A stretch of DNA of 64,000 nucleotides from Moniliella sp. 'wahieum' (taxonomy: Eukaryota; Basidiomycota; Moniliellomycetes; Moniliellales; Moniliellaceae): contig RSEE01000027.1 in the NCBI GenBank assembly GCA_003971905.1, positions 496,001 through 560,000 on the forward strand. The letters are read 5' to 3'. A program made the translations under genes and the position numbers. Below the pieces are notes generated by a model that worked only from the letters and a program-made list of their open reading frames with translations, had not been told where the DNA came from and did no database searches. Positions 36,251 through 48,077 of the stretch are shown one piece after another. Position 1 is the first letter of the stretch. The number at the start of each line of letters is the position of its first letter.

Positions 36251-38023
36251 GATGGTAAGATGGGGTAGAGGTGGTGGTGGAGAAAGAAGGCGAAGGCTGC
36301 GAAAAAAAAAGTTCATCCCGTTTCTCAAGCCCGGCACGAGACCGCTGCCCACACTACCGCCCACTCCGCACAGGGGCAGTGTTCTTCCCAACCCTACGAC
36401 ATATTTCCCCGCAACAATGTGTTGGCCAGTGGGAACATTGCAAAAAAATGCGTGTGATGTGCGCTTGGCCATTCCGCCTTGGTTCCGCTGTGGCCTCCAC
36501 ATGGCCAGGATGCTCAATGGGGGCGGACATGATGTTCTCGCGGGTCATACTATCAAGGGGACAGTGCGTTGTACGCCCATGTCGTCCACATCTTTTCGAC
36601 AAGGATAGTAGCAGGGCTACCATACCTTAAACAGGGCCGCACCTTCGTCGTGCGGGGAGCAGACGTGCAGCAATTGCCCAGAGGGTATGATGGTATGCAT
36701 GAGGTGGAGCAGAGCACAAGTAGAGAGAGAAAAACTCACTTGCCGTATATATATGTGCGCCTCTGTCAATTCTTGGTTTCACAGCCGATCTCATCAAGAG
36801 CATGTTCACCGTAGATGCCCGAAAGCTGACCGCACGCCAGAAATGTATTGGAACACACCTAATTATCGACAACCCCATCAGCTACGTTACCTCCGTCAAC
36901 TCCTCTTTGGCTCGTCCTTTGCATCCCTGCAAAGTAACAATGACCATGGGCATAGGGAGCATTGCTTGTCACTCATCACTGCCTCAATTTACGGTGCCAC
37001 TGAGTTGGCTCCATCCAAGCATTTTGTTACTGTTCGTTGCCCCTCCTCGATCATGTCTATTGTGCCTAATTCGGCACTTGCTACCCTCCATCACTATTCA
37101 GCCATACTATTATAGAGGGCCATCGCCCCCATCAACACCGTTTTTCTACAACCCAACGGAGTGAAGGCTGCATAACTCGGTGACGCTTCAGGCGGTAATT
37201 ACTCATTTTGTGGGCGAACTCTGATCAACAATGGGGCACAGGAAGCCAGGGCTTAGTTAACTTCCCCTTTCTGGGGCTGTTGCGAAGTACGCCCAATCTG
37301 GAAAGCGTTCTTACTCTCAGTCTGAGCGCTTATCCATATGAGAGATATCGTCGGCTGTTCTTACCCAGTGTCTGCCCAGGAAGGTTCTGTGGCAACAGAC
37401 ATGTTATCAACAGGTGCCCACGCCACAACCACACTACGACCACACTCCCCTCTCTTCCTTCCGCTATCCATAGAATGGTGTAGTGTATAGATGTCATATC
37501 AAAAGCATGCCATTCATCAGTTGCATAGGAGAAGAGTTCCATCACTCACTCTATAGAGAGTCTATCAGAAGACAGTGTGGAACTCACCCCAGCTCCGCTT
37601 CTTTCACTATCCGTCCCCGAAAAGGAAGCCAATGAATAGGCTTTCACAATGCTGCCCAAACAACTAGTTCAATAGTGTTCAATCCTTCCCCCTCTCTCTA
37701 GGGTGTATATTCTAGGTGAGGTCGTAACAGAGATGGCGGCTTTGCTCAATGTGTGCGTGCGCAACACAAGGAGATGAGCGCCAAGGACACTCATTCTTTT
37801 CTACCGCCTTCCGTCAAGTTCTACAAAAAAAGAAACCGATGTAAGATAATCCCGGTCCGGTATAGCCCACGACCCACCCTGTCCAGCCAATGTGGCGCAA
37901 AGGACAGTGACTCGAAGTCTGCTTTGGTCTACAGAGAACGTACTTACGGAACTAGCGAATCTACTGTACAGAAGTATGCAGTTTTGAAGGTTGGGCAAAA
38001 CCTAGACTCTTGGTCCACTTGGT
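36251..38023. other. Intergenic interval between eIF5A and Rrp41
   Basis: 1.8 kb with only short open frames. A TATATATATG box at 36745-36754 and CT-rich stretches do not precede a recognisable gene. No repeats of note. Confidence 0.5.
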
Positions 38024-39021
38024 CTATGAGGACAAAGTTGCGAGGGCGGGTGGGGCATTAGCTCCGGCCAAAACGTGAATCAAACGAGAGGTGCGGGCCT
38101 TGATGACGGTATCCATCTCGTGCCTCAAGGCATCGGTAGCCTGGGCAGCCAGCTCAAGAGCAGAGGCAAGGCGATCGGCGTGCATCCTCGTCTCCAGTTC
38201 CAATAGTGCAATCCGTCCTTGCCGGGCGAGCATCCCAACGGTGATCAGGGGCAAAGCCATTTCTTCGGCTTGGTTCAAATCCAATAGAAGCACGCCTCCT
38301 GCCGAGGTAGATGGGTCCCCGTCTTCTACTCCCGACCCGGTTGTTGCCTTGGACGCCTCGGGGCTAGGGACGACATGCGCCCCAGCATAGAGACCAACGG
38401 TAACAGCGACCAACGGTTCGAGCATGGCGATACCCGCATCCAAGAGGGCGAGCGAAACTGCATTAACTGCGGCGGCCATGATGGAGCCATCAGCTTCGGT
38501 GATGGATACGTGGACGCTAATGACAGACCGGGAGTACAAGTGCCGCAAGAAGATAGGGGCAAATGCGCCTTCAATCGCAGCTGATAGGTTTCCCATTTGG
38601 CGGTCTCCCTTGGCCCGTTTCCTCCGTTCAGCGCCCGCCCAGGGTACCATTTCGCAGTCCACAGCCAAGACAGCCGAGTCGTCGGGTCCCGCTTCCACTT
38701 CCGGATCCACCGGCTGCGCCAGAGGCGGCAGTCGCGCCCCCGGCTGCCGAACCGGTGGGTGCATCTGCCACTCTTTGCCTCGGGCCGTAGACGGTGGCAC
38801 TGACAGTGGTCAGTCCGTGAGATACTGTAGCAGACCCATCAGGCCGGGCGATGCTGGCCCCGGCCGAGTGGGAGCCAACGTGGAGTTGGAGCCCGCGGAG
38901 CTCCAGAGGTTTGCGGCCGTCGGCACGGAGGTGACCTGACGAGAGCAGCTCAATTCGGGACTGATGGGGTTCAGGGGTCAGCCAAGCAAAGGGGGCAAGG
39001 AGGAGGCGGGCAGCATACCAT
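38024..39021 (-). CDS. RRP41: Exosome core subunit Rrp41 (Ski6/EXOSC4-like)
   Basis: RNase PH-fold subunit of the RNA exosome ring, acting in nuclear and cytoplasmic RNA decay. The ATG at 39021-39019 is all of coding exon 1. The intron 38961-39018 (GTATGC..CAG) follows, and exon 2 starts SRIELLSSGHLRADGRKPLE. Also readable are SATVSHGLTTVSATVYGP, ERRKRAKGDRQMGNLSAAIE, FLRHLYSRSVISVHVSITEA and AAAVNAVSLALLDAGIAMLE, all in family order. The second half has RIALLELETRMHADRLASAL. The region between VYGPR and DSAVLAVDCEMVPW is Pro/Gly-rich and contains one frame change near 38770, either an indel or a small unrecognised intron. Stop TAG at 38026-38024. Confidence 0.9.
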
Positions 39022-40163
39022 AAGGAGCAGCGCTGATGATGGTGTTGGTACTTGTCAGTGCAGCTTCAAACAGACTAGGCAAAAATGCGTACTAAAATGG
39101 CCAGCGGAATAGGATGGCGGAATGAACTGCTCGTAGTCCCACGCCCATATGGAGCTTCAAGCTGCAGGCGTTCAACGTTCAACTTGAACTGAACGTTCAA
39201 CAGGCTTCCACCTCTTCAACAGCTTCAACAGCTTCAGCGCTTCAGCTTCAGCTCTTCAACGTCTTCAACCTTGAGCTTGACTTTAAGGCCAAAAGTCCAT
39301 CGAGTCGGTAGGGCTTCACTCTTGTCAACGGGGAGTATAGCGCTCTGATAGCTCTAGTGCGGTCCGCCCCTGTTCCTATCGCCTGGATATGGTGCCACAA
39401 TGGTGCATATCAAGCATTGGCCCGAATACCAGGTAGCCGCTGTAGACCTGCTCGAAGTTTTTCTCCTGACAAGAAAGTGTGTTCCTCTGCCCCACTCTCC
39501 CCGTTAAATGGAACGTGTTGCTCATGTCGGGTACTCCTAGGCCCTGCTGTGTCCTGCTATGTACAGACCAGGTTCGTGATCAAGCTCCGACCGAAAGATC
39601 AATGGCTTGTGCTCTTTCAAGGTTACCGACCTCACCTCCACTTTTAAGTCAAAGCTCGGTCCCAGGCTATCCTTAACCGTTTCGAAGCGTTGACCAGGGG
39701 TTTTCTTGCTGGCGCCGCGGGTGCCACCGCTGCAAGGCGGAACACCGTCACACTGAGATGGTCCAAGGCCATTTGGCCCAGCTTGTAGCAAGTACACAGG
39801 CTATTTGTGGGTCATCAGCTCTAGAGACAACCGTCAGTGGTGCCGAAGGCTCATTCCCTGTGGTGGTGGGGGGTTGCCACAAGAAAAAGAAGAAAAAGGG
39901 CAAGAAGTGATTGAAGTCAATGTTCCCTCCCTTTCATTGCATCTCTCATGCCATGATGACCTTGTGTCCCCGGGCCGCACATCCATGACTTTTGTTCGCA
40001 TTTGTTTTTGACAAGATACGCATATTCTATCTCCTATCTGCTTGTCTACCAAAAGTTGTTCCAAGAGGGCGTATGGCAAGAGAGAATTGACATCGATTAT
40101 GACAACGCCTTTACAACACCTTTAGTAGCGAGTGTTAGGGCCGAAGGCGATAAGCCAAACAGA
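39022..40163. other. Intergenic interval with TTCAACAGC-type repeats
   Basis: 39145-39285 is a run of imperfect GCTTCAA / TTCAAC words, including TTCAACAGCTTCAACAGC at 39217-39234 and AACGTTCAAC copies near 39165-39200, about 150 bp upstream of Rrp41. The rest holds only short unrecognised open frames. Confidence 0.55.
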
Positions 40164-41121
40164 TTAAACGGTAGCAGCGCCCATGAGTGCCATCATCTCT
40201 TCATAGATAGTAAAGACAATGCCGCCTGACAAGACCAGCCGAGCCAGACGCGTAGTCGATCCGCGCCACAAGGCCAGCACACCATCTGTCTTGACCGTCT
40301 GGACAAAGCAGTCGATTGTGCCCTTGTACCTTGCTTTGGCCTCGATCGACTGCATCCGTGTTTTGACCGTGTCAAGCGGCATGGTGCTGTACACAGTAAT
40401 AATACCGGCCACAGCGCCAATACCAAAGGTTACGCCTCCGGGCAATGTCTGCCCTGGGCGTGACGAGCCCTGCACCAAGTTCTTGAGTGTTGAGTAAGAG
40501 CCCAACCGGACCATGCTGTTGGCCCCCTGGCGTAGAATAACCGGAACCAGCCCCCGGTATACGCCCGCCAAACCCTCTTGCCGCACGATGGCTGCTGTGC
40601 CCGCCATAAGGCCTGGGGGGTACCGCCGCACGGGTTGTTTGGCGTCATCGATGAGCTTGGTCCTATAGGGATACGGTCAGTTTAAGGAGCTCACACTTGA
40701 GAGAAGCAGATCCGACTCACTTGATCGTTTCTGATGGCGTAACGGCAAAGACAGCCTCCATCACGCCCGCGCCCAAGCCGGCAAGGAGCGAACGGGGGCC
40801 GCTAAGGCGCCCATCCTTGTCGCGAAGAAGCGTTTTGAAGTGGTCAAAGGCCAGGAAGCGCACGCCAGCCTTGACTGAGTTCCCAACAACCAATGCACCG
40901 CATCCCGAGTACAGGCCGCGTACTCCGGACTGGGCCACCGTGTCCTTGACAATCGCAAAGGGAGAGGGAGGTTTGCCGCCGCCGCGAACGGCAAATTGGG
41001 ACACGGTCTTGGTGTACTCGATGGGGTATGTGGCCACCCCCTCGATCGCGCCAGCTGTGGCACCGGCAATGAGCGAGGCCAGGGGCTTGTCCTTCTTGCC
41101 TGACTTGTTGGTGGCGGCCAT
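40164..41121 (-). CDS. CTP1: Mitochondrial citrate/tricarboxylate carrier Ctp1
   Basis: Exports citrate from mitochondria in exchange for malate or other tricarboxylates. ATG at 41121. Exon 1 carries LASLIAGATAGAIEGVATYP and the signature PIEYTKTVSQF, then GVRGLYSGCGALVVGNSVKA and GAGVMEAVFAVTPSETIK, the second signature. The intron 40663-40720 (GTGAGT, CTGAC, TAG) splits ATC AA/G. Exon 2 continues TKLIDDAKQP, GLAGVYRGLVPVILRQGANS and the third signature STMPLDTVKTRMQSIE. The PxETIKT and MPLDTVKTRMQ segments are characteristic of citrate carriers. Stop at 40166-40164. The frame is clean in both exons (about 300 residues, normal length). It is divergent from the RING-CH gene. Confidence 0.93.
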
Positions 41122-41419
41122 GGTGGTAGCGAGGAGCGAGCCGGGAGCACGCGCGGTTGGGCAGATTGGACAAGGGTGCTAGCACGTCACATGACCCTTT
41201 TCACGCCATTGCAACTGCTGCCCTCGACGCTGCTCCTGCCTCGGTCGACCGACGCGGCGAAAAAACCACAGGCTGGCCTGCAGACGTCAGTTGGCCGGCG
41301 CTGAAAGTTGCAACTGCCGCTGCCTGGCAGCTGCGAGCAGCAGCCCATCTGCCCTTCCATGGGCCCACATGGCCTCAACATCTCTGCGCCGCCACCAACC
41401 CCTCTTCACCCTTCCCGTC

Positions 41420-43210
41420 ATGCCCCATCCCTCTCGACCAGTCACTGTCGATGATCTTGTCGGAAAGACGTTGGATCTGTGCCGACAGTGAGGACGAAGA
41501 TGCCGTTCGCGTGCCCCCACCCAGCGAGCGCGCCCGCTTTGTTCATCCATGCGGATGCACCCTAGTTGCCCACGAAACCTGCCTCTTGTCCTGGGTTGAT
41601 ATACAGCAGCAGAAGACGCCCCCCGGCATAAATGCGATGGGAGTGGGCGGGGGCGGACGCGCAGGTGGACAGGATACTAGTTACCTGATCCCCATCAAAT
41701 GCCCTCAGTGCCAGCAGCCGTACCAGATAACCGACGCCGCATCAGTACCCGAGCGATGGCTGCGCAATTTCCTCGCCGTTGCTGCCCACAAGATCACCTC
41801 GCTATCCAGTCTTGCCGCATGTGCCACCGTGGGTGTTAGCTGCTACACTCTCTGCTCTACCTATGGTCGATTCGCATTGCGGCTGCTTGTCGGAAGCGAC
41901 GCGGCGACGCGCGTCTTCAATCGGCCGTTGGGCTGGCATGTGCGTCCCTCCTTCCTCCGATCAGCTGCCCAACTCACTGGGGGTACCCATACTGACTTTT
42001 CCGCCTGCAGCTGAACGCCGACCTCGTCCTGGTCCCTTTCGTTTTGACCTTCATGCGGCTCCCCATACTCTTGCGTCCCTCGCACTGGGTATTCCCAACG
42101 TTGCTGATGCTGCCTTTCATCTCAAACTCACCTTTTCCTCCCCCAGTGGGACGTTTTCGGGCAAATGGGCGCACCAATGGACTGTTCCAGAGTCCTGTTT
42201 CATCCTTGGCTTCCTTGCCTCACACTGGGTTGTGGCCCCCCACCCCAGCCACAACCTTACTTCTGGTCCCCTGGGTTCGGGTGGCGTACTTCCCTCTCCG
42301 TCGCGCTCTGTACCGTCTTTTTTTCCGATCTTGGTACCGTGCCGAAGCGGCGCGCGCAGAAACGTTTTCCTTCCCTCCCTCCCATCGATACACCTGCAAT
42401 GCGGTACATGTGGGGCGGCCACAGAGGTGAGAGGGAAGGCCCAACGATAGGCGACATGGTTCGTGATGGGCAGACGGAGGTGCCAGTGCGGGTCACTTCG
42501 AATGATGAACTACACATGTTTATCCCCAACTATGTGGTCGTCGAAACCATATCGGAGTTGACCTTTGACCAACCGCCCCCACTTGGAACGGGTGAATCCC
42601 CTCTTCCTAACCCGGACCACGCGCGGGATCCCTACGTCGACCCTGGGGTTACCGCGGTGGATGTGGGGCACTCGAGTTGGGAGCGTGGGAGAGTGCAGCG
42701 CGTGATACCCGCCGATGCCGTTGCGGAGTGGCGGGGCGAAGAGACACCCGGTGGGGATCCCATTGTCAACCTCGATCTCTTGCGGTGCATGGCCCCATCT
42801 CAGGGACCGTTCCGGGTTGTGAACATTGAGTATCGTCGCAAGACGGAGTTGCATCGGTACTATATTACCTTCTCCTCGGTACTAGGCTTAGTGATGGGCG
42901 GCTTGACGCTTCCTGTTTCGCGGCTGCAAGCGGGTCCTCCTCCTACATATCTCCCGCTTTATTCCCCCTCTCCGCCGTGTGCTTGGGATGGCCCCGGCGG
43001 TCTCGCTGGGCTCAGCGGCTTTGGGATCGGCTGTGGTGAGTGCCGGGCTCCCCTCGCCCGAAGGTAATGGCTGGTGTGGGACACCGTAACTGGGGAGGGA
43101 CCCGTCTGGTGGCGCAACGCGCTAGGTGCTTTTTGTGGATAACTGTTCGTGACTTTGCAGTTGCCACCCTACGCCTGCTCCGATACCGCGCCAGCGTTCG
43201 CGTCGCCTGA
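41420..43210 (+). CDS. RING-CH (MARCH-type) membrane E3 ubiquitin ligase
   Basis: Membrane-bound ubiquitin ligase, probably in ER or endosomal quality control. ATG at 41420: MPHPSRPVTVDDLVGK, then with one base restored TCWICADSEDEDAV, giving the first two RING-CH cysteines. ARFVHPCGCTLVAHETCLLS gives the CxC, His and Cys ligands, and IPIKCPQCQQPYQI the last pair. Hydrophobic spans follow: SLAACATVGVSCYTLCS and, in another frame near 42010-42090, LVLVPFVLTFMRLPILL. The long acidic/neutral cytoplasmic part (about 42400-42860) is followed by another span region near 42880-43060 and the end TVRDFAVATLRLLRYRASV, stop TGA 43208-43210. Several indels, at 41471, about 42000, 42400, 42930 and 43125. 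Substrate unknown. Confidence 0.75.
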
Positions 43211-43514
43211 AGTCACTTCCCTTTGCCCCCAGCCAACTCGACACGCTTACCGTCCGACCAGGTCTCTCGTCCCCGTCGTCGACGTCGCGTACGCCCACAG
43301 CCTGACAACCCTCCAAGGTGCAACCCTCTCCGAGTCCACTCTTGCTACATTGCGTCCCCCACCTCACTTGCCTGAGCAAGCCATACAATATCTATTCTAG
43401 CATCGGAATGGAGTTATCACCTGCCAAAGAAAACGTGATAGATGTGTATGGCCGTCAGATTATTAGAAGCCCAATTATTAAGGGAGCTAGGCACACGTTG
43501 CGCTGGTCTGGGGT

Positions 43515-44359
43515 TCACTTGTGCGCGCGTTTGAATTCGGCGGGTGTGGTCATCTTTTCAAGGACATGCCTCGTTTCCATCTCTTGGCCCTTTCCTGCTC
43601 GCGCAGCAAGCGTCGCTCGCCCGAGGTCGTTGCCCAGCAAACATGTCGAGGTACGAAGACTTTCCATACTCGGCACCTGACTGGGTATACACCGTAGCAA
43701 GGCCCTTTTTGACCATGAGGAGAGAAATGTGGTGGGGCCCAGGATGTAGGGGGGGCGCCAAACGTAGGGCGTGCCGACAAGGCGGTGGTACTGGTCTAGG
43801 CGGCCGAGCCCAAGGGTGAGGTAGCGCCCATTGACCAGCCGCGTCAGCTCCTGAAGCGTTCCGCGGCATAGGGCTGGCCGGGTTGCCCAAAGTGCGGCAT
43901 TTCCGGAGCATCGGCCCCAGCCAGACGCACACTGATGGTTTCTTTGGCGAGGTTAACCTTACGGTCTTGGGAAAGGGGGTAGAGCCAAGCCCGAGGATCC
44001 GGCCGCCGGGTTGGTGGTACTACATGGCAGGTCAGCCCAGGAACAAAAAGGGAAGGGGAAAAGGACGTACCAGGCGGAAGCCATCGCCATCGCCGACGTG
44101 CACCACCGTACCGGAAAGGTGTTGGAGCGGCGCAAGAGCGCAGGGCTAAGGTAGTCGCCGTTGGGCAGGCGGCCCGCAAGTACCCTCCACCACACCAGCC
44201 GCCACCCAAGGCAAGCGCCAAGGCGGCCACGCCTACCTGGGTGTGGAGGGGAACTAAGGGCTCCGCCGGCTCATCGGGCGAGTGGGCGGAAAGCTTCGAT
44301 GGGAGTGGGCGCGAAGGCAGGGATGGCGGACATGGCAGAGATGGGATGGTCCCGGGCAT
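43515..44359 (-). CDS. Lcl3-like staphylococcal-nuclease-domain protein
   Basis: Probable membrane-anchored nuclease of the SNase (TNase) fold. Fungal Lcl3 is mitochondrial. Start placed at the ATG at 44359. The N-terminal membrane span is VGVAALALALGGGW. The domain begins GDYLSPALLRRSNTF and VVHVGDGDGFRL, interrupted by the intron 44020-44070 (GTACGT, CTGAC, TAG). It continues YHQPGGRILG, then TISVRLAGADAPEMPHFGQP with the catalytic-region Arg and Asp, GQPYAAERFQEL, and LLMVKKGLATVYTQSGAEYG. It ends MTTPAEFKRAHK, like the PAEYKR tails of the family. Frame breaks at about 43965, 43850, 43735-43760 and 43640 are read as indels. It is convergent with the RING-CH gene, 304 bp apart. Confidence 0.8.
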
Positions 44360-45024
44360 GCCTGCAGGGTCGGTGGGCCCGCACAGCAGAGCGGGGGGTG
44401 GTGGCAGCTGGCCTGTCTGCGTTGCGACGACGAGGCACGTGATCACGGGCCCCAATCACTGACCTAGGAAGAGCCAAAACCAAAACCTCCGGCTGGTTGG
44501 TCAGGAGTAATTAATAGTAATACCGGCTCGCTGGGGTGGGAACGATGAACTATGAAGGTGTGGTGGTCAAGCAAGGCCAGCTCAACATCGTCATGGGGGG
44601 ATCCAATACGGCAAGATCCCTCATCCCTGGAGAGTTCTTGTTAACCAAACTGCACGCTGCCTTCCACTACTACCAGTTCCTGATGAGACCTGGAGTCCTG
44701 ATGGTCCTCGAGGGTGATGCAATCGCAGTGGTGGTGGTGTGGCAACCAGCAATGCCTACAGAGGAACATCAAGCAGCGAGTCGCCATCAGGGGCCAAGCT
44801 GCGGGGCAAGGAGGAAAACAGAGAGGGGAAAGCAGCGGAGCTCCTAGGCCTGAGGAGGAGCTGAAGGGACATTGGCCAAATCACGAGCCACTTAAGCTCA
44901 ACAGTCCTGTCCATATGGGCATCCCGCCCTCATTCTTCCTCAGCAAGTTGGACCACACTATCATTATCGTCCGTTTCATGCGCGATTGAAACATATATTG
45001 GAGCGGGGGAACGGCTAGCACGTG
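44360..45024. other. Intergenic interval left of the hairpin
   Basis: One plus-strand open frame (44536-44847, about 100 residues) is present but has no recognised motif. Nothing else noted. Confidence 0.4.
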
Positions 45025-45195
45025 GTGCTAGAGTGCGACTTGGGAGCACTCGCGATCCTATGGATCAGCTGCAAAGCAGCCTTCAGACAAGGCGTGAAGG
45101 CAAAGTGGTGAGCCACAAGTCTTCAAGCAACGTCTGAAGGCTGCTTTGCAGCTGATCCATGGGACCGCGAGTGCTCCCAAGTCGCACTCTAGCAC
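45025..45195. repeat. Long near-perfect inverted repeat (hairpin), 64-bp arms
   Basis: The left arm 45025-45088 and right arm 45132-45195 are reverse complements over 64 bp with only two mismatches (in the GCGATCCTATGG / GCGGTCCCATGG part). They are separated by a 43-base loop, 45089-45131. The left end is extended by an inner palindrome CTAGCACGTGGTGCTAG (45015-45031), and CTAGCACGTG recurs at the right end. No coding potential spans it. A small non-autonomous inverted-repeat element or a structured RNA would fit. It is not a tRNA and not a simple terminator, because no T-run follows. Confidence 0.85.
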
Positions 45196-45438
45196 GTGGG
45201 GCTGATTTGGTCGCATCATTAAGCGCACGCAATGAATGTAACCGTTACCATTGGGTCCGGTGCCCTTGGTAGGAGTCCAGTGATGGCCACTTCTCAAGCC
45301 AGGCGAGAGAATCACAAAGGAGAGGTGACCCTTGAGCGCAGCAGGCACCCTGGGAAAGCTCTCCTTCGACGTTACAACAAGATCCGTCGTGTTCCGGAAA
45401 GCATAGCAAGGGGGCCAGCGTAGCTTGCGAGACCCGAT

Positions 45439-47191
45439 TTACCCACCCTTTTGTGCATTGGCAGCTGCCCGTGCCTTGCGAATCTCCTTCGTAATTTCCT
45501 CGTCTGCCTTGAGTTCGACCGACCAGTAGACCGGCGTGTCGGTCGTGATCTCGACCGTGCCGTCGCCCGTGAGATGATTGGAAGTGGAGAGAAGGCCGCC
45601 CAGGTGGGTGGTTTGGTCCGGGGATAAATTCCATTCCAACCCTTTGGTACCCACTTCGCCCCGCCACCTTGCATCCCAATACCAAGAGGGAGAAGCCGCA
45701 TGTTTTGCCCAAAAGCCGGCGGTCCAACTCGATGCGATGCTCTCCTCGCGATAAGAGCCAGACAAGACTGTCGTCGCTGACAACGTAGGTATGTGCTCGT
45801 TCTGCAGGTTATTTCCCCGCTGTGACTCCAGCCCCTGAGAGTCAGGATCGTAGACTCCACTCAAGACAGGCACACCAGCGGCCATCTGCCAAAGGACGTG
45901 AAGAGTATGGTTGGTTTGATCGAACCGACCGGAGAGGCCACCATAGATGACCACATCACGCCTAGCCTCGAACATATACTCGTCCTCCAAATCCTCGATG
46001 CGCTGCACACTCTTCTGCAGGTCGGTCGCGTACTGGGAGGGACGATGAATAACCCGGGTGCCGAGCCAACAAAAAATTTCTTGACATCCTCGCGTAACGA
46101 ATCAAGATCCCCAATAATTTCGTCGGGCGGGATCATCTTGTTGATCCCCACTCGATGAGGGGTGTCATTGGCACCGGCCAGACTGACAAAGCCACGTTCA
46201 TGGAACATGTCGTACAGCCGGTTTGCCGCGCCATCTGCACAGATCCGGGTCGTAGCTGCGCATCGTTAGCATCACCTTGCACAACCTTCGAAAAGCAGGG
46301 AAGCGTACCTCGGCTCCAAAGGCGTTCAAACGAGAGCATGTGAGTGTCCCAAATGGCCTGGTTGAGCATCACAATAAAGTACCTTTGCCTCAGAGCCTTG
46401 GGGTCAAACAAGCTCGAGGGTGCCCAGGTTAGGTTGTATGGCTGATACAGGCCCGAATCCGCATCGGCAACTTGGGTTGGCTTAGAGCTTGGAGCCTCCG
46501 TCTTCGTCTCAGCCTCGGCCATTGGCTCATCATGGTTTGCGTTTTCGGTCGAGAGAATGGGCGCGCTGAGGGGGTCCTGAGGGACTTGATCCTGGTCTGC
46601 CTGGTTAATACGTTCCTCCGAATCTTGGGATTGTTGTTGGGTCATCGGCGTATCCGGCTCGGGCTGGAGCATGCCTTGTTGAGTCGGCTTCCCCCGTACC
46701 ACGCCAGGGGGAAGGCGACGCGGGTCCATGACGCTCGCATGTGTCACATATGGGCGTGGAGAATCGCTTGGGTGTTCCGAGTGCAGAGAAGAAGGGATAC
46801 CGGTAGCTTGGGAAGCCTCACCCGATCCAGACCCGCTCGTAAGCGCGCTGCTGTCGGGCACATCGGCGGCGGGAACATCAGTGGTGGGCACATCGGCGGT
46901 GGGAACGGCAGCGGTGGGCGCATTTGTAGTGGACACATCAGGAGTAGACACGTTGGCGGTGGTGTTGCTAGTGGGGGCGGCGACGGGGGTGGGAACGGAA
47001 GTGCTCGTGACTGGGGAATAGCCAGGGGGCGTCTGCCACGAGCTTTCGCGCGTAATTTTGTTGAACCAGTAGTAGTCGCCTTTGCTGGACTGCACAGGAG
47101 CCCAGCTCTTGCGGACCTTGGATGCGGAGTAGGTCTTGCCATTTATCATGACTTTGCCCTGGGGCGAGGCCGCACCTTCATCGGTGGTCAT
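45439..47191 (-). CDS. WW-domain protein of unknown function
   Basis: ATG at 47191. The WW domain lies near residues 28-57, in SWAPVQSSKGDYYWFNKITR and ESSWQTPPG, with both signature Trp and the final Pro, so it should bind proline-rich partners. A long Thr/Val/Pro/Ala-rich repeat follows (VPTADVPTTDVPAADVP). Then comes a conserved-looking region, GLYQPYNLTWAPSSLFD, ALRQRYFIVMLNQAIWDTHM. An intron at 46256-46308 (GTACGC, GCTAAC, CAG) leads to ANRLYDMFHERGFVSLAGAN. One lost G near 46063 restores RVIHRPSQYATDLQKSV, then DEYMFEARRDVVIYGGLSGR. It ends in a Lys/Glu-rich helix, ADEEITKEIRKARAAANA, stop at 45441-45439. About 550 residues. The family beyond WW is unrecognised. Confidence 0.75.
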
Positions 47192-47389
47192 GGTGCGTGC
47201 GATGGGGGCGCGGCAGGTAGGTGGGTGGTGGAGTAGTGGAATGGAGACGGAGTTTGATGTGGGATGGGCCAAGTTGTCGCGTTTGTGAGATCGGTAAAAA
47301 ACGGCCAGGCACCAAATTGCAACATTCAAGAACATTTGATTTTTGTTAGTTTGGCTGGTAATAGAAAAAAGAAGGACGCCCTGTCGGGT

Positions 47390-47470
47390 CGAACGACGCA
47401 GGGGTCGAACCTGCAACCTCCTGATTACAACCAGTCGTAGTCAGACGCGCTACCATTGCGCCAGCCGTCC
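47390..47470 (-). tRNA. tRNA-Arg(ACG) with a 9-nt intron
   Basis: On the minus strand the acceptor GGACGGC pairs with GTCGTTC (wobbles included), discriminator G. D arm GCGCAATGGTAGCGC. The anticodon stem TCTGA pairs with TCAGG; loop C-T-ACG-A-A once the nine bases 47426-47434 are removed after position 37. T arm GCAGGTTCGACCCCTGC. A T6 run follows at 47365-47370. The very short intron is inferred from pairing. Confidence 0.85.
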
Positions 47471-48077
47471 TTGTGTGTTGCAGACACAGTGAGTATGTAG
47501 ACAATGCTTTCTTTCCGGCCTAGGCTTCTGCTCTTTCGTCCCAGCTGGCAGGTCAAGTCGCACGTCAAGTAACGTGTCAAGCACCAAGATGCGGAAGCAC
47601 AATAAGACGGATGTTTCCCTGTGGGTTCTGTTGTTATAGGTATGAGTGATGAGCAGGGGGGAAGGAGGAGGAAGAAGGGCCAGACAGAGGCAACAAAAGA
47701 CCAGATCTGAATTATGCCGGGAGACTAAAAGCGGCCATGGGAACGACACGTATGCCACCAGTGGAGGCAAGGTTCGAGGAGACGGCAGTCCAACATAAGA
47801 CAATGTGTTTTCACCGTCTCATTGACATTGTTAGGCCGGGGAGTGCAGAAGGGGCGCGTAGCCAGGAAAACACATACAATTGTGATGATTAGGGGGCCAC
47901 TGGCACCATCTCGCTGACATACATTGCTATGACTTCCCATGACGGCATGACTGTTGGGTGGAAAGCGTACGGGCCACAGTATACTAGACACAGTCAGGTC
48001 GAACGGAGTGTGGGCGAGGACTTGATTTAGCACATCGCTGGCCAAAATGCAGCAGACGGGAACTTGACAAAAAAGTT
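47471..48077. other. Spacer between two tRNA genes
   Basis: About 600 bp without a recognised gene; the WW-gene start and the tRNA-Arg lie to the left and the tRNA-Asp to the right. Confidence 0.5.

Noticed and set aside
43120..43400. A separate small gene after the RING-CH protein.
   Set aside because: TVRDFAVATLRLLRYR and its TGA at 43208 fit as the C-terminus of the RING-CH gene after one indel; the remaining frame has no motif.
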